From a virus: 64,000 nt of DNA. The position numbers and the translations under genes were made by a program. This document shows, piece by piece, positions 44,301 through 52,653 of this stretch; position 1 is the stretch's first letter, and each line of letters begins with the position of its first letter. Under the pieces are notes generated by a model, which saw nothing but the letters and a program-made list of their open reading frames with translations, was not told the DNA's origin and searched no databases. The stretch is taken from positions 1 through 64,000 of the IMG/VR virus record IMGVR_UViG_3300046697_000246. The stretch is one strand, 5' to 3'.

Positions 44301-44687
44301 GTGGCTGAAGACGCATACGGAAATTATCAGGCTGGATTGTCGGACAACGTGGATTATGTGACGCCACAATCAGGCGCGCCAGTCCAAACCGGAACTGGAT
44401 CGCCGACTGCCAACACGCCTGTTTCGCCAGTTTATCTGGATTCAGCCAACAATAACATCTGGATCAATCCGTCTTTGACGACAAATGGATGGGTTTTGTC
44501 CACCAGTGGCGGCGGGGGAAGCGTTCAGGTGATGAGCAGCAACGCCGCAAACCCGAACACGGCTTCTGTTTCGCCAGACAATCCGACGCTCGGCGCAATT
44601 TATTATCAAACCGCGTCTGTGACGCCCTACAACATCTGGATTTGGGACACGGCTGGTCGCGTCTGGGTGCAATTTTCCGCTCCGTAA
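44301..44687 (+). CDS. Small beta-rich virion-module protein
   Basis: 128 aa, GTG start. Rich in Asn, Thr, Ser and Pro, with a Gly-rich run in the middle and a beta-rich end. It precedes the GH27-like fibre gene by 5 nt and may be a fibre-tip or linker protein. No signal peptide. Confidence 0.5.
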   Translation: MAEDAYGNYQAGLSDNVDYVTPQSGAPVQTGTGSPTANTPVSPVYLDSANNNIWINPSLTTNGWVLSTSGGGGSVQVMSSNAANPNTASVSPDNPTLGAIYYQTASVTPYNIWIWDTAGRVWVQFSAP

Positions 44688-44692
44688 AATTT

Positions 44693-47665
44693 ATGAAAAT
44701 AACATCATTCGTCTTTCTTGCCTTTATCGCCAGTCTTTTCACCGTGTTTGGGCAACCTTACAGGCCGACGGCATACACGACCAACACGGCGGCTGCCGCA
44801 GACGCCCATGTGCGGGGCATTGTCGTTTCAAACGCGCAGTCGGCGAACTATGCGACCAGCGCGGCCTCGGCTGCGGTTGCGGGGGCGGCGGGCTTGGCGA
44901 CGAATCTTGTCCCGCCGATTGCGAACCTGATTTACACCAACATTGGGAATTTGAGCATCGGCACAAACATCTCGACGCACGCAAACTTCACGTTGAATAA
45001 CGCCACGGGTGACAAGACGACCAGCGGCAGCGAGACGGCGGCGGGCGGGTTTATCGGCGGGGCGTCCACGGCGACGAATGCGCTGGGATTTACTAGTCTC
45101 GGCACGACCAACATCTTCGAGTTCGGAAATTATGCGGCACCGCAGGGTGAATTTCTTGACACCACGGCTGGCAGTCGCGATGCGCACAATTTGAATAACT
45201 GGGGATCGCTTTGGCGGATGACTGGAACTCAATCCAGCCAGAGCGGAAACTTCTATTCCGGCATTGATGATACTGGAAACAATTTCAATAATGAGGGATT
45301 CGTGTATGGGGTTTATCCGCTTTACGGAGACTGGTATTTCAACGGCTACACCACGGCAACCGTGTTTCCGACGAATATAATTTCTTTCAAGTGGAACCTT
45401 TACACCGCTAATCCTGAAAACATCCTGCGGATGTATGGGGCGCAGTATTTTGAAGCCCCGGCCAGTTTGCGGCCAAATGATGCCAGTTATCCCAATGGCT
45501 ACACCGTCTCCACACTGATTCCCTTCGTGGGCGGCTCGGCGTCGGCGATGGATGATTTGCCGCCTTCGCCCACCGCCGTGGCGAACAATATGCCTCTGCC
45601 CATTTTCCGCTTCATGGCGGATGCAGGCAACACGGCGCAGATGACCAACTGGGTTCAATCCGAAATCACCAACACGCTTCCCCGGATTTCCACCGTCCAT
45701 AATTTTCTGACGAACAATGGCGTGACCACCGTTGCCTTTGTGGACGGCTACTGGCAGGCGGCGCACCGGGATTCGGGCGGGGGCATCGTCTGGGATACCA
45801 ATCAATTTCCCAGCGGAATGCCGTGGTTGGCCAACTGGCTGCATACCAACGGCTGGAATTTTGAACTGGCGGATTATTACCTTGGCGGCTACTCGAACGA
45901 AGTCAGTTCCATTATTTTTGGCGGGAGCGCAAATTATGTGATGCTGACTCCCAACACCATCCAGCGCGATATTGCACGGATCCATTCATGGGGCGTTGAT
46001 GGTTTCCGCGCCGAAGATTCAGAACTTGGATCTGGATACCAGCAGCAGATGGTGTTGCAACTGTCCGCCGCCTGCGTTGCGCCGGGCGGAAGTGTTTTCA
46101 ACGACATCGTGAACCAACCCTATCCGCACCCGATGTATTCAAGCGTGCTCCTGCAAAACCCGCCAAACATGAACTGGTCAAGCTGGGTCAACACTGTTGG
46201 AAATGACGGAATCTCCTATTTCCAGCCCGCGTCGCAGACCGTCCAGTTCCAGATTGATATGTGGAATTTCCGGGTGGACTGGACGAATTATGTCCCCGGC
46301 ACTTCGCGCGGGCATTATGTGGATGTGTCAACCTTCAGCGGAGGCGGGTGGGACCCGCCCGTCGGCGATGCTCATATTGTCCTGTCCAGCGCGGCGATGA
46401 TGTTTTCTTCCCTGAACTTCTGGGGCGCAACCAACGATTCCATCGCCGCCAGCTTCAGCAACTCCGTTCTGTCGAACACGAATTGGATTTCCGTCTGGCA
46501 CGATCCGCTGTTTGCCCACGCGCAAAAGGTTTATGACGGCGGGCTGCTCACCACGTCCGTCTGGTCACGGGCATTGTCAACCGGCGGCGCGGCAGTGCTG
46601 ATGGTGAACGAGACGAACACCCAGCCGATGAGCGTGCAATTCGGCGCGCTCGGAATGTCACCGGCGCTCACCACGTTTGACGTGTTCGATTGCTGGTCGA
46701 ATCAGGACTTGGGAAACTTCACGGGCGGCTTCACGAACAGCATCGGTTTTCAAGATTGCGGACTGTATGTGGTCACGCCGGTCAGTTCCATTTCCGCCTC
46801 GTCCCTAAACAACAGCGCGGGCAATCCGGCCAGCCTGACCAACGCGGCCAACTCCTTCTCCGGCACCTTCACCGGCAACGGGAGCGGGTTGACTGGCGTC
46901 AAAGTGGCTGACACGAATATCACCGGGACAATCACAGTGACAAACGGCAACGTCGGCATCGGGACGACGACGCCACTATCAAAATTGGAAGTGGCAGATA
47001 GTCAAAGATGGTCATTGAGTGAAGACCCGAACAATTACTACTTGAACTTAGTCCGAGATATTACATCAGGCAATGTTCGTTGGTCTTTTGACCAAAAAAA
47101 TGCGGGTTTTGATTATGGTCGGGTTCTTACTTTTACAACGGGTAAGATTGGTATAGGTGGAGAATTGAATCCTGCTTCAAATATAAGCGTTTCGGGTAAT
47201 TTATCTGTTGGTGATTCAACTTATACAACCACTGCGGCTCCAACAGGAGGGGCAATAATTCAAGGCAACGTCGGCATCGGGACGAATGCTCCCGACTCTT
47301 TGCTGCACGTCGCTGGCAACGGTCACTTTAACGGCACCGTCACCGCCAGCGGGTTTGCGTCGACGATTACCGTCATGCCCTCAATCACAAACTGGGTGGA
47401 CATGAGCAGTCAGGTTCAACTCATCACGGAGACGACCACGAACATCACACTGCTCGGTTTCAGCAACCTTGTGGCATCCGTGGTCAACACTTGCATCCTT
47501 GAAGTGACCAACTCCACGGCCACGGCAGCGGCAGTTACCCTGTCACCCGCTTTCCACATCGGCGTAAATTCAACGAACTGCCTGTGGATTCCCGCCGGTA
47601 AAGAAGGCCGGATATTTCTTGATTACATAGACCAAACCAACGCCATGACCACTTTATTCCAATGA
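44693..47665 (+). CDS. Exported tail-fibre-like protein with GH27 domain
   Basis: 990 aa. Residues 1-20 are a Sec signal peptide (VFLAFIASLFTVFG, then Q). About 330-680 resembles GH27 alpha-galactosidase: FPSGMPWLANWLH, then DIARIHSWGVDG and FRAEDSE, where Asp442 stands where the GH27 nucleophile lies, followed by the family's C-terminal beta-sandwich. About 690-850 carries two copies of NVGIGT(T/N), a repeat common in tail fibres. It could bind or cut galactosides on the host. The next gene overlaps by ATGA. Activity is untested; a second catalytic acid was not located. Confidence 0.75.
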   Translation: MKITSFVFLAFIASLFTVFGQPYRPTAYTTNTAAAADAHVRGIVVSNAQSANYATSAASAAVAGAAGLATNLVPPIANLIYTNIGNLSIGTNISTHANFTLNNATGDKTTSGSETAAGGFIGGASTATNALGFTSLGTTNIFEFGNYAAPQGEFLDTTAGSRDAHNLNNWGSLWRMTGTQSSQSGNFYSGIDDTGNNFNNEGFVYGVYPLYGDWYFNGYTTATVFPTNIISFKWNLYTANPENILRMYGAQYFEAPASLRPNDASYPNGYTVSTLIPFVGGSASAMDDLPPSPTAVANNMPLPIFRFMADAGNTAQMTNWVQSEITNTLPRISTVHNFLTNNGVTTVAFVDGYWQAAHRDSGGGIVWDTNQFPSGMPWLANWLHTNGWNFELADYYLGGYSNEVSSIIFGGSANYVMLTPNTIQRDIARIHSWGVDGFRAEDSELGSGYQQQMVLQLSAACVAPGGSVFNDIVNQPYPHPMYSSVLLQNPPNMNWSSWVNTVGNDGISYFQPASQTVQFQIDMWNFRVDWTNYVPGTSRGHYVDVSTFSGGGWDPPVGDAHIVLSSAAMMFSSLNFWGATNDSIAASFSNSVLSNTNWISVWHDPLFAHAQKVYDGGLLTTSVWSRALSTGGAAVLMVNETNTQPMSVQFGALGMSPALTTFDVFDCWSNQDLGNFTGGFTNSIGFQDCGLYVVTPVSSISASSLNNSAGNPASLTNAANSFSGTFTGNGSGLTGVKVADTNITGTITVTNGNVGIGTTTPLSKLEVADSQRWSLSEDPNNYYLNLVRDITSGNVRWSFDQKNAGFDYGRVLTFTTGKIGIGGELNPASNISVSGNLSVGDSTYTTTAAPTGGAIIQGNVGIGTNAPDSLLHVAGNGHFNGTVTASGFASTITVMPSITNWVDMSSQVQLITETTTNITLLGFSNLVASVVNTCILEVTNSTATAAAVTLSPAFHIGVNSTNCLWIPAGKEGRIFLDYIDQTNAMTTLFQ

Positions 47666-48225
47666 AAACATTCACTCATTTCCTTCTCATTCTGGCCATG
47701 ACCGTCCTCGACGGCGTGGCTTACGCCCAGCCCAGCTACTGGCAGCAGTCCATGTTGAGCCAGCCGGGGGCGAGTGTGCCGTCAGGTCCGTCTTTGACTT
47801 GCACTCTTTTGGGTGAAACCCTTTCTGGAGGAGGTAACCTATACAACGACGGTTCTGGTTGTCTTTCAACATCATGGACGGCAGTATCAACATCCCAAGT
47901 GTGTGAGTTTGATGTTTTTGCGGCAACGGTTAATTCTAATCCAACTCATATTGAGATATGGACAGGCCCCGGAAGCACAGGGACACTTCTTGGCACTAGT
48001 TCGAGTATAACAGCATCATCAGGCTGGAACGCATATTATTTTTCTTCCCCAGTTTCGATTTCTTCCGGGACAACGGTTTATTTTACTTGGATAACTGGAA
48101 CGGAATGGGATTACTCTAGTTGGGCTTTTGCCGGCGGTGCCGGTGGAGTATTGCCGGGATTGGCATTTAAGACGGGATTGCAAGCTGGGGAACATCCTGC
48201 TTGCCGAGTTTATACTGAACAATGA
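47662..48225 (+). CDS. Exported protein, 187 aa
   Basis: A Sec signal peptide (FLLILAMTVLDGVAYA, cleavage after AYA) precedes a Ser/Thr/Gly-rich beta protein with three Cys. The middle (about 80-165) resembles a jelly-roll or Ig-like module. Coupled to the fibre gene by ATGA and to the next exported gene by ATGA. Confidence 0.6.
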   Translation: MKTFTHFLLILAMTVLDGVAYAQPSYWQQSMLSQPGASVPSGPSLTCTLLGETLSGGGNLYNDGSGCLSTSWTAVSTSQVCEFDVFAATVNSNPTHIEIWTGPGSTGTLLGTSSSITASSGWNAYYFSSPVSISSGTTVYFTWITGTEWDYSSWAFAGGAGGVLPGLAFKTGLQAGEHPACRVYTEQ

Positions 48226-48530
48226 AAAAAATACTGTTTATTTTGTTGTTGTCGGCTTCAGCCTCGGCGCAGATTATGCCCTCCGGCCATCTTCCCGGTG
48301 GTGTCATCTGGGCATCGAATCAGGTTGGTGTCGTTGGCGGCATCCCGAACGTCACAACCATCTACACCAACCTTTATCCCGGTGCTGATGACTGGGGCAC
48401 AATCAATCGAGCGTTGAAGGTCTGTCCTAGCAATGAAGTGGTTTATCTCAATGCCGGAACTTACACGCTTACCAATTATCTGTGGTATGGAACGGCTTGG
48501 GATGCGTGGCTTTCAACTGCGGGACATTGA
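48222..48530 (+). CDS. Truncated pectate-lyase-like exported protein
   Basis: 102 aa with a signal peptide (ILFILLLSASASA). About residues 45-88 (PGADDWGTINRALKVC, then VVYLNAGTYTLTNYL) match the start of parallel beta-helix proteins of the pectate-lyase superfamily, but the chain ends before even one full turn set, so it looks like a cut-down remnant or a short cap. The stop at 48530 is 3 nt before the next gene. Confidence 0.55.
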   Translation: MKKILFILLLSASASAQIMPSGHLPGGVIWASNQVGVVGGIPNVTTIYTNLYPGADDWGTINRALKVCPSNEVVYLNAGTYTLTNYLWYGTAWDAWLSTAGH

Positions 48531-48533
48531 ACC

Positions 48534-49085
48534 ATGAACGATCTTTCAAAAATCATTGACGAAATCCGCGCGCTGGAGTTGAAGATTCGCCGCATTGAGA
48601 ATCGTATTCTCGACAAAGAAATCGAGTTGGCCACGGCTCTTGATGCAAAACTAAAAAGCGGCACTTCTCTTGCGGACACGAGCAAGGAAACTCCAGCTGT
48701 GATTCCGCCATTAACCCGTTCTGAAGCATCCAAGCTGCGGTGGAAATTGATCAGGGAGAAACGGGGCAGCTTTGTGATGTTGATGTTCCTCTTTCTGGCA
48801 ACAACGGCATGGGCGGCAGATGTAAGGCTGTCATGGGTTCCATCGGTTTCAACCAATGCCATTGGCACGAAGATTTACTGGGGTGGACAAAGCCGGGTTT
48901 ATACGAACAGCATTGATGTCGGAAGCGTAACCAACTGCGCGGTCAGCAACTTGATGTCAAACACCAGATACTATTTCGCGGCCACGGCCTACGATTCAGC
49001 CGGGAATGAAAGCACTAATTTTTCAAACGAGGCGGTGTGGCCAATCGTAACCAGTCCCGGCGGATTCTGGCCGGGATTATATTGA
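48534..49085 (+). CDS. FN3-domain protein with internal signal-like segment
   Basis: 183 aa. Residues 1-70 are a charged coiled coil; 81-95 (MLMFLFLATTAWAA) look like a signal or anchor; 96-175 form a fibronectin-III fold (DVRLSWVPS at the start, YYFAATAYDSAGNES near the end). A second start at 48777 would give an exported FN3 protein alone. It may be two genes sharing a frame, or an anchored fibre accessory. Confidence 0.55.
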   Translation: MNDLSKIIDEIRALELKIRRIENRILDKEIELATALDAKLKSGTSLADTSKETPAVIPPLTRSEASKLRWKLIREKRGSFVMLMFLFLATTAWAADVRLSWVPSVSTNAIGTKIYWGGQSRVYTNSIDVGSVTNCAVSNLMSNTRYYFAATAYDSAGNESTNFSNEAVWPIVTSPGGFWPGLY

Positions 49086-49088
49086 AAC

Positions 49089-49172
49089 ATGAAACGCCTC
49101 ATCAAACTGATAGACTGGATTATAGACAGACTGACACCAATAAATGATTGGATTGCAGGCCGTCTTAAATAA
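49089..49172 (+). CDS. Tiny helical protein, 27 aa
   Basis: ATG at 49089, stop at 49172. An amphipathic helix with Ile/Leu/Trp alternating with Asp/Arg/Lys. It lies in the train of closely spaced plus-strand genes and could be a small membrane-active or regulatory peptide. Low certainty. Confidence 0.35.
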   Translation: MKRLIKLIDWIIDRLTPINDWIAGRLK

Positions 49173-49176
49173 AACC

Positions 49177-49275
49177 ATGAAACTTCTCCTACAATTCCTG
49201 CGCGACTTATTCAGCTGTCCTTTGGGCTGGCAGGATGAGACGACGCAGACTTTTAAGTTTGGGAAAGAGCCATGA
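49177..49275 (+). CDS. Tiny protein, 32 aa
   Basis: ATG at 49177, 4 nt after the previous stop. A Leu-rich start (MKLLLQFLRDLF) and a polar tail. Its stop overlaps a further 5-codon frame. It fits the operon spacing, but I see no family. Confidence 0.35.
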   Translation: MKLLLQFLRDLFSCPLGWQDETTQTFKFGKEP

Positions 49276-49297
49276 CCACCAACAACTAAATTGAACT

Positions 49298-49672
49298 ATG
49301 ATTACAAACCTACTCGCAACCATAACAATAATGCTCGTCACCAATACCACAGAGCGTTTCCCATTGGAACAAGTGCCTGACTTTTCTCCGTCTCCTGTCG
49401 TCACTGATTCACACGGTTATGGAATGAATGACTTGGTTTATCGCTACCGCTTGGAGCCGGTCAAAGACCCCACGCAGAAGGATGTCGTGACAGAGGTTTA
49501 TGAGGTCAAGACGCTGACATTCGATTTCGAGGGCAAGCACACGATGGAAATCAGCCGCACAAGAATGTCATCCACGACGAATCATTTCGAGTTGAAGAAC
49601 AACTGGCTGCCTTCAACCAATTCGCTGCCGGAACCCAAAAGTGTTCTATTTTTTAGCCCAACAGGAAATTAA
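49298..49672 (+). CDS. Hypothetical protein, 124 aa
   Basis: A weakly hydrophobic first 16 residues (MITNLLATITIMLVTN), possibly a signal, then a polar, beta-rich body with HGYGMNDLVYRYRLEP in the middle. It lies between the exported proteins and the lysis-like cluster. Not recognised. Confidence 0.5.
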   Translation: MITNLLATITIMLVTNTTERFPLEQVPDFSPSPVVTDSHGYGMNDLVYRYRLEPVKDPTQKDVVTEVYEVKTLTFDFEGKHTMEISRTRMSSTTNHFELKNNWLPSTNSLPEPKSVLFFSPTGN

Positions 49673-49696
49673 ACAACGGATAAAAGGGAAATAAAA

Positions 49697-50089
49697 ATGA
49701 GCGATTCAACCGAGCAAATTCAAGCTGAACATTTGAAGCGGGAAGCCGCCAGGGTAGCTGACGAGCTTCTATCGCACGCAAGGGAAACGGCTCGCCAAAT
49801 GTTGCTTCTGGCAAACAAGGACGCGATTCAAATGAACACGATGCTGCAAAACCTGGCGCAGAAGATGTCGGATGTTCATACGGCTGTTTGCGGCGATGAA
49901 TACGATTTGAAAAAGCCTGGCCTTTTGAGAACTACACAAAAGCATTCTGTGACGCTTTACGGCGAGTCTGGAAAGAATGGTCTGAACGGGGATAATCAAA
50001 AATACAAGCGGATGTTTTGGATCGGGACGGGCGCGGTTGGACTGGCTCAAATTTTATTCGCGTGGTATATCGCCGTCCATTCGCATTGA
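49697..50089 (+). CDS. C-tail-anchored membrane protein
   Basis: 130 aa: a helical, charged cytoplasmic part (about residues 1-105) and one membrane segment at the C-terminus (MFWIGTGAVGLAQILFAWYI). Position before the holin-like gene suggests a lysis or lysis-control role. It overlaps no neighbour but lies 4 nt before the next gene. Confidence 0.55.
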   Translation: MSDSTEQIQAEHLKREAARVADELLSHARETARQMLLLANKDAIQMNTMLQNLAQKMSDVHTAVCGDEYDLKKPGLLRTTQKHSVTLYGESGKNGLNGDNQKYKRMFWIGTGAVGLAQILFAWYIAVHSH

Positions 50090-50093
50090 TTTT

Positions 50094-50294
50094 ATGAACG
50101 AACTGACAACCATCCTGCCGCCGAAATACGCGGCTTACGGCGCGGCGCTGGTCGTGCTTATTCAAGTCTGTGGCCGGGCATATCACTCGCTGGCGAGCGG
50201 CAGCGGGCTTATTGGCGCGTGGCGGGCGTTGCTCTACGGAACCACCAAGACGCCGCAGGAAACGAAAGACGCGGCAAAACCGACTGTCCCGTGA
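50094..50294 (+). CDS. Holin-like small membrane protein
   Basis: 66 aa. A single hydrophobic segment (YAAYGAALVVLIQVC, about residues 12-26) follows a polar start, and the rest is polar with a Pro/Lys-rich end. Size and context fit a small holin or antiholin, the pore-forming protein that times lysis. Its stop overlaps the GTG of the next gene (GTGA). The ATG at 50094 is preferred over 50037. Confidence 0.5.
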   Translation: MNELTTILPPKYAAYGAALVVLIQVCGRAYHSLASGSGLIGAWRALLYGTTKTPQETKDAAKPTVP

Positions 50295-50557
50295 TCGTGA
50301 ATCATGCCAAGCATCGCCGGTTCAAGGAGCGGCTGGCGGCGTTGTCACCCGGCGGCAAGCCGCTGATGAATCTGGCGAAGGTGTCGCTCCATCAGGTGGT
50401 CGTTATCCATGTCTGCACTCGCGTTAAAAAAATCACGAAGCGTCTTTTGTTTTATTGCGCGGCTCTTGCCGCATGGGTCGCGCACCTCTCGGAATGTTTT
50501 GCTCATGGACGCAAAATCAACACGCCCTTGATTGTCGTCTATGGGGTGTTATACTAA
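50291..50557 (+). CDS. Small membrane protein in lysis-like cluster
   Basis: 88 aa; a GTG start overlapping the previous stop. A basic N-terminal half and a hydrophobic segment (LLFYCAALAAWVAHL, about residues 53-67). It may be part of a lysis set; no peptidoglycan-cutting domain is visible. Family unknown. Confidence 0.45.
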   Translation: MIVNHAKHRRFKERLAALSPGGKPLMNLAKVSLHQVVVIHVCTRVKKITKRLLFYCAALAAWVAHLSECFAHGRKINTPLIVVYGVLY

Positions 50558-50562
50558 CACGA

Positions 50563-50712
50563 ATGAAAACCGCCAAGAATCACAATGCGACGATGATGCT
50601 TGAAAGGCTGTTTGAGGCGCTGGGTTGTAAGTTTGTAACGGTCACGCCGCCGCCGGATTTCACCGCCAAAGTCATGCGACGAATACGGAAGGCGAGAAAG
50701 GCTTCAAAGTGA
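50563..50712 (+). CDS. Small basic protein, 49 aa
   Basis: A short protein with a helical N-terminal half and a strongly basic end (RRIRKARKASK). Its stop overlaps the GTG of the metallophosphoesterase gene (GTGA), so it is translated with that gene. Not recognised. Confidence 0.45.
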   Translation: MKTAKNHNATMMLERLFEALGCKFVTVTPPPDFTAKVMRRIRKARKASK

Positions 50713-51587
50713 AAACGTCCGGTCTTTTTACAACGCATCAGTTCACCATCCCGTCAAAATTTTCAAAGGAGGTTCAAATAATTTGCTTCGGCGATGTTCA
50801 CCGCGATTCTCCGAACCATGCGGATACAAAATGGCAGGAGGACTTGGCTTATTTCCGGTCACAAAAAGACGCCTACTTCCTCGGCATGGGAGATTATTTA
50901 GATTCCACATCCACAACTGAACGCGAATGCCTCGGCCACATTTCCAAACAGATGCACGATACTTTCCGCAAGGATATTCAGGCATTGCAACTCGCAAAAA
51001 TTGAAATGATTGCGGGCGAACTTTCGTTTATGAAGGGGCGGCTAATTGGGTTGCTAAACGGAAACCACTACTTTGAATTTCAAAGCGGAATCAACGGCGA
51101 CCAAAAGCTCGCAGAGTTGCTTGAAACAAAATATCTGGGCGTGTGCAGCCTCATGCGGTTTTTTTTCAAGTTTTCACAATCAGGCCAAACGCAAGCGATT
51201 GACATCTTTGCGCATCACGGGATGGGGGCGGCAAGGCTCATTGGCGGATCGCTTAACCGTGTGGCACAAATGTTTGAAGGCGTTGAGGCTGACATAACGA
51301 TAATGGGTCACGATCACAAGCGCGGCGCAGTCCCATCCACTCCGCGATTGTTCCTGCAAAACACGAGCAACGGAGGATTGAAGGTAAGGCAGCGCGAGAC
51401 ATGGGCGGTTCGTTCCGGTTCGTATCTGACAAGTTTCCGAGACGGTGAATCTAATTACAACGTGGACTCCTGCCGGATGCCGTCCAGTCTTGGTCATGTT
51501 GAAATGCGCGTCAAATTCACAAATGGTCGGAATACGGATGGAGGCAATGCGCGAAATGTTCGCAAAGAAATCCACTTCCTGACTTGA
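50709..51587 (+). CDS. Metallophosphoesterase (calcineurin-like)
   Basis: 292 aa, GTG start. All five calcineurin-type motifs are visible in order: GDVH (28-31), GDYLD (61-65), GNH (118-120), HH (169-170) and GHDH (200-203), giving a two-metal site that hydrolyses phosphomono- or diesters. Members act on nucleic acid, nucleotides or proteins; the target here is unknown. Coupled to the preceding small gene, among lysis-like and exported genes. Confidence 0.85.
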   Translation: MKTSGLFTTHQFTIPSKFSKEVQIICFGDVHRDSPNHADTKWQEDLAYFRSQKDAYFLGMGDYLDSTSTTERECLGHISKQMHDTFRKDIQALQLAKIEMIAGELSFMKGRLIGLLNGNHYFEFQSGINGDQKLAELLETKYLGVCSLMRFFFKFSQSGQTQAIDIFAHHGMGAARLIGGSLNRVAQMFEGVEADITIMGHDHKRGAVPSTPRLFLQNTSNGGLKVRQRETWAVRSGSYLTSFRDGESNYNVDSCRMPSSLGHVEMRVKFTNGRNTDGGNARNVRKEIHFLT

Positions 51588-51630
51588 TTTTTTCCTTGCA
51601 ACCCGGCGCGGGCGGGTTTATGATTCCAAT

Positions 51631-51714
51631 GTGATTAACGTCACCACCAATTACATCCTCGTCGCGCTGACACTCCTTTGTGTGTGCTTAAATTTGTTCC
51701 TGTTGAAGAAATGA
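51631..51714 (+). CDS. Tiny membrane peptide, 27 aa
   Basis: GTG at 51631. Almost wholly one membrane helix (YILVALTLLCVCLNLFLL) with KK at the end. Overlaps the next gene by ATGA. A short hydrophobic peptide in a lysis region may be a holin regulator or lysis aid. Confidence 0.4.
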   Translation: MINVTTNYILVALTLLCVCLNLFLLKK

Positions 51715-51818
51715 AACCGGATCACATCATCTGGCTGGTCACGGCGGCTTACGTCCTGTTGACGGCGTTGGTGGTATTTGTCATCATTCATTTTTCTCCA
51801 GTCGCTCTGGAGAAGTAG
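51711..51818 (+). CDS. Tiny membrane peptide, 35 aa
   Basis: ATG at 51711 overlapping the previous stop. One membrane helix (IIWLVTAAYVLLTALVVFV) with a short polar end. It forms a pair with the 27-aa peptide, suggesting joint action in lysis. No homologue can be named. Confidence 0.4.
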   Translation: MKPDHIIWLVTAAYVLLTALVVFVIIHFSPVALEK

Positions 51819-51839
51819 CAAACAAACAACAACTCATAT

Positions 51840-52418
51840 ATGAATAAAATCAAAACATTCGGATCGGGCGCATTGCTGCTTCTGGCGTGCGCGTTCACGG
51901 CAACGGCGCAGACCAATGCGCCAAACTTGTCTGCGGTCACCAACGGTATGTCGTCCGACCTGACAAAGCTCGGATCGGACTTGCTGTTGGATTTCAAAAA
52001 CATCTATCCGCTGACGACCAACGGCGAGGCCACGGTGCTGCTGGCGGCGGGTAAAGGCACGGCCAAAAGTTCCCACTGGGTTGAAGCCGTTGACTTGAAC
52101 GTGCCATTGAGCAAGATGGTTTCCGTGACGGTGATAGGCGACCACATTGGCAGCACCTGGCAGGAGGGCGGCGGCACGCTGACGCTCTCTCGCACGGACA
52201 ACTGGCCGCTCATCGGCACGGTGAATGAATCCATCGGCGACGGCGCGGTGTATGACTTCAAGGCGCACGGCATGGCGAACTACCTTTACACGCAATACGA
52301 CAAGAAGTGGGACATCAGCAATAAGTTCTACATTCACGCGGGAGTGGCCGTGGCGAACATTTCATCGGTGTCAGGCGTTGAGATTCTGGCCGGTGGCGGA
52401 CTCACGTTTCACTGGTGA
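51840..52418 (+). CDS. Exported, beta-barrel-like protein
   Basis: 192 aa. A Sec signal peptide (GALLLLACAFTATAQ, cleaved near residue 24) precedes a beta-rich chain. The last strand is amphipathic and ends in an aromatic residue (VEILAGGGLTFHW), as in small outer-membrane beta barrels. A phage-encoded outer-membrane protein could exclude competing phages; this is an inference. A GC-rich hairpin (52431-52461) follows. Confidence 0.6.
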   Translation: MNKIKTFGSGALLLLACAFTATAQTNAPNLSAVTNGMSSDLTKLGSDLLLDFKNIYPLTTNGEATVLLAAGKGTAKSSHWVEAVDLNVPLSKMVSVTVIGDHIGSTWQEGGGTLTLSRTDNWPLIGTVNESIGDGAVYDFKAHGMANYLYTQYDKKWDISNKFYIHAGVAVANISSVSGVEILAGGGLTFHW

Positions 52419-52430
52419 CCAAAAAAGCCG

Positions 52431-52461
52431 GGCGCGGTGCTCGTTCCTCCGACGCCGCGCC
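52431..52461 (+). terminator. Weak terminator-like hairpin
   Basis: GGCGCGG (52431-52437) with CCGCGCC (52455-52461) and a 17-nt loop, just after the exported beta protein. No T-run follows, so termination would be weak; it could protect the 3' end of the message. Confidence 0.35.
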
Positions 52462-52476
52462 TCGGCAATCTGATTT

Positions 52477-52653
52477 ATGGACACACACGGAATAATTTCA
52501 AAAGCCTGCGAAATCGTTTACCGACTCGTGCCGGACATAACGGTCGCGGAGCGGTTTCAGATCAGCAAGGCAGTTTCAGAGGCGGTGAAAGAAGGAACGA
52601 GACTTGCGGAGGAGGTTAAAAGAACAAAATATATGCCGGTTCGACTCCGGTAG
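52477..52653 (+). CDS. Small helical protein, 58 aa
   Basis: ATG at 52477; a helical, charged protein with a basic end. Its last codons lie in a tRNA-like 3' end (52635-52662). Being short and overlapping that element, it may be a chance frame, but it fits the operon spacing. Not recognised. Confidence 0.35.
   Translation: MDTHGIISKACEIVYRLVPDITVAERFQISKAVSEAVKEGTRLAEEVKRTKYMPVRLR

Noticed and set aside
44828-45985. 385-codon minus-strand frame over the GH27 fibre
   Set aside because: Antisense to a well supported gene and rich in Arg/Ile; no plausible protein.
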